Below are positions 5,668-5,838 of a stretch of DNA of 5,838 nucleotides, in pieces. The translations under genes were made by a program, and so were the position numbers. Position 1 is the first letter of the stretch, and each line of letters starts with the position of its first letter. The notes beneath the pieces are model-generated. The model searched no databases. It worked only from the letters and a program-made list of their open reading frames with translations, and was not told where the DNA came from. This DNA comes from an uncultured Chloroflexota bacterium (lineage in GTDB: Bacteria; Chloroflexota; Anaerolineae; Aggregatilineales; Phototrophicaceae), in NCBI GenBank assembly GCA_937864975.1, contig CALMDI010000343.1:1-5838 (forward strand), read 5' to 3'.

Positions 5668-5740
5668 TGGGCACAGTAGGACTCGAACCTACAACCCCAG
5701 TCTTGTAAGGACTGTGCTCCGCCAGTTGAGCTATGCGCCC
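5668..5740 (-). tRNA. tRNA-Val (anticodon UAC)
   Basis: The gene folds as a complete cloverleaf of 73 bases. The acceptor stem GGGCGCA/TGTGCCC has one G-U pair. The D arm is GCTC/GAGC with GG in the loop. The anticodon stem CAGTC/GACTG holds loop CTTACAA with TAC at 5707-5705. The variable loop is GGGTT, and the T arm GTAGG/CCTAC has loop TTCGAGT. The discriminator base is A and the CCA end is not encoded. The UAC anticodon reads valine codon GUA and, depending on modification, other GUN codons. It has its own promoter and terminator and is a single-gene unit. Confidence 0.96.
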
Positions 5741-5755
5741 TGACTTCCGATGTTC

Positions 5756-5784
5756 ATTTTAGTCGAACCGCGCCGGTATATCAA
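5756..5784 (-). promoter_or_regulatory. Strong sigma70-type promoter of the tRNA-Val gene
   Basis: On the minus strand TTGATA (5784-5779) and TAAAAT (5761-5756) are separated by exactly 17 bases, each matching 5 of 6 consensus bases. Transcription would begin near 5749, about 9 bases before the mature tRNA 5' end. The -35 box starts 3 bases after the stop codon of the preceding gene fragment. Confidence 0.8.
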
Positions 5785-5787
5785 TGA

Positions 5788-5838
5788 TTAGAGTCGTGGC
5801 GGCGTGACGCCGATCTGCCCCTGATATTTGCCCTTGCG
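5788..5838 (-). CDS. C-terminal tail of an unidentified protein, cut by the window edge
   Basis: Sixteen residues (RKGKYQGQIGVTPPRL) precede a TAA stop at 5790-5788. This frame reads more like a protein than the other two: mixed residues, and a stop just before the tRNA promoter. It is too short to name a family. It would be the gene upstream of the tRNA unit, on the same strand. Confidence 0.35.
   Translation of the reverse strand, partial: RKGKYQGQIGVTPPRL

Noticed and set aside
5668..5740. tRNA-Val as an integration site for a mobile element
   Set aside because: There is no integrase, no duplicated tRNA 3' end and no composition change next to it. The flanking promoter and terminator are intact.

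Overview
Most of this window (about 740 to 5838) is GC-rich DNA that looks like a Chloroflexota chromosome, probably of the class Anaerolineae. The reasons are the N-terminal family of the chimeric ORF, the secreted PPC and jelly-roll protein, and the DM13 lipoprotein-like protein. This assignment rests on protein style only; no rRNA or marker gene is present. The first 735 bases or so are clearly AT-richer. They encode the C-terminal part of a DprA whose wording resembles Saccharibacteria/Patescibacteria, followed by the start of a second small gene. The two compositions meet inside one open reading frame, so the window is either a chimeric metagenomic contig (my preferred reading) or a real in-frame fusion.

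Every supported gene lies on the minus strand. In transcription order there is first the tail of an unidentified gene (5838-5788), then a self-contained tRNA-Val(UAC) cassette with a strong sigma70-type promoter (5756-5784) and a perfect rho-independent terminator (5611-5648). An OmpR/PhoB-type response regulator with its own candidate promoter follows, without a histidine kinase partner in view. After a 125-base gap holding a nested, pseudoknot-capable inverted repeat comes a membrane-anchored DM13-domain protein that lacks the family's usual cysteine. A second nested inverted repeat starts at that gene's stop codon and overlaps a promoter for the next cluster.

The next cluster is tightly packed. 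A two-TM membrane protein of unknown function overlaps by 13 bases a secreted 506-residue protein (signal peptide, PPC domain, two concanavalin-like jelly-roll modules). That protein is followed after 15 bases by a nucleotidyltransferase-like protein. The packing suggests one transcript producing cell-envelope or exported components. The nucleotidyltransferase runs without a stop into the DprA fragment at about 728-745.

No CRISPR array, insertion sequence, phage gene or obvious defence system is visible. The items most worth a second look are the fusion junction, the two structured intergenic elements flanking the DM13 gene, and the cysteine-less DM13 protein.
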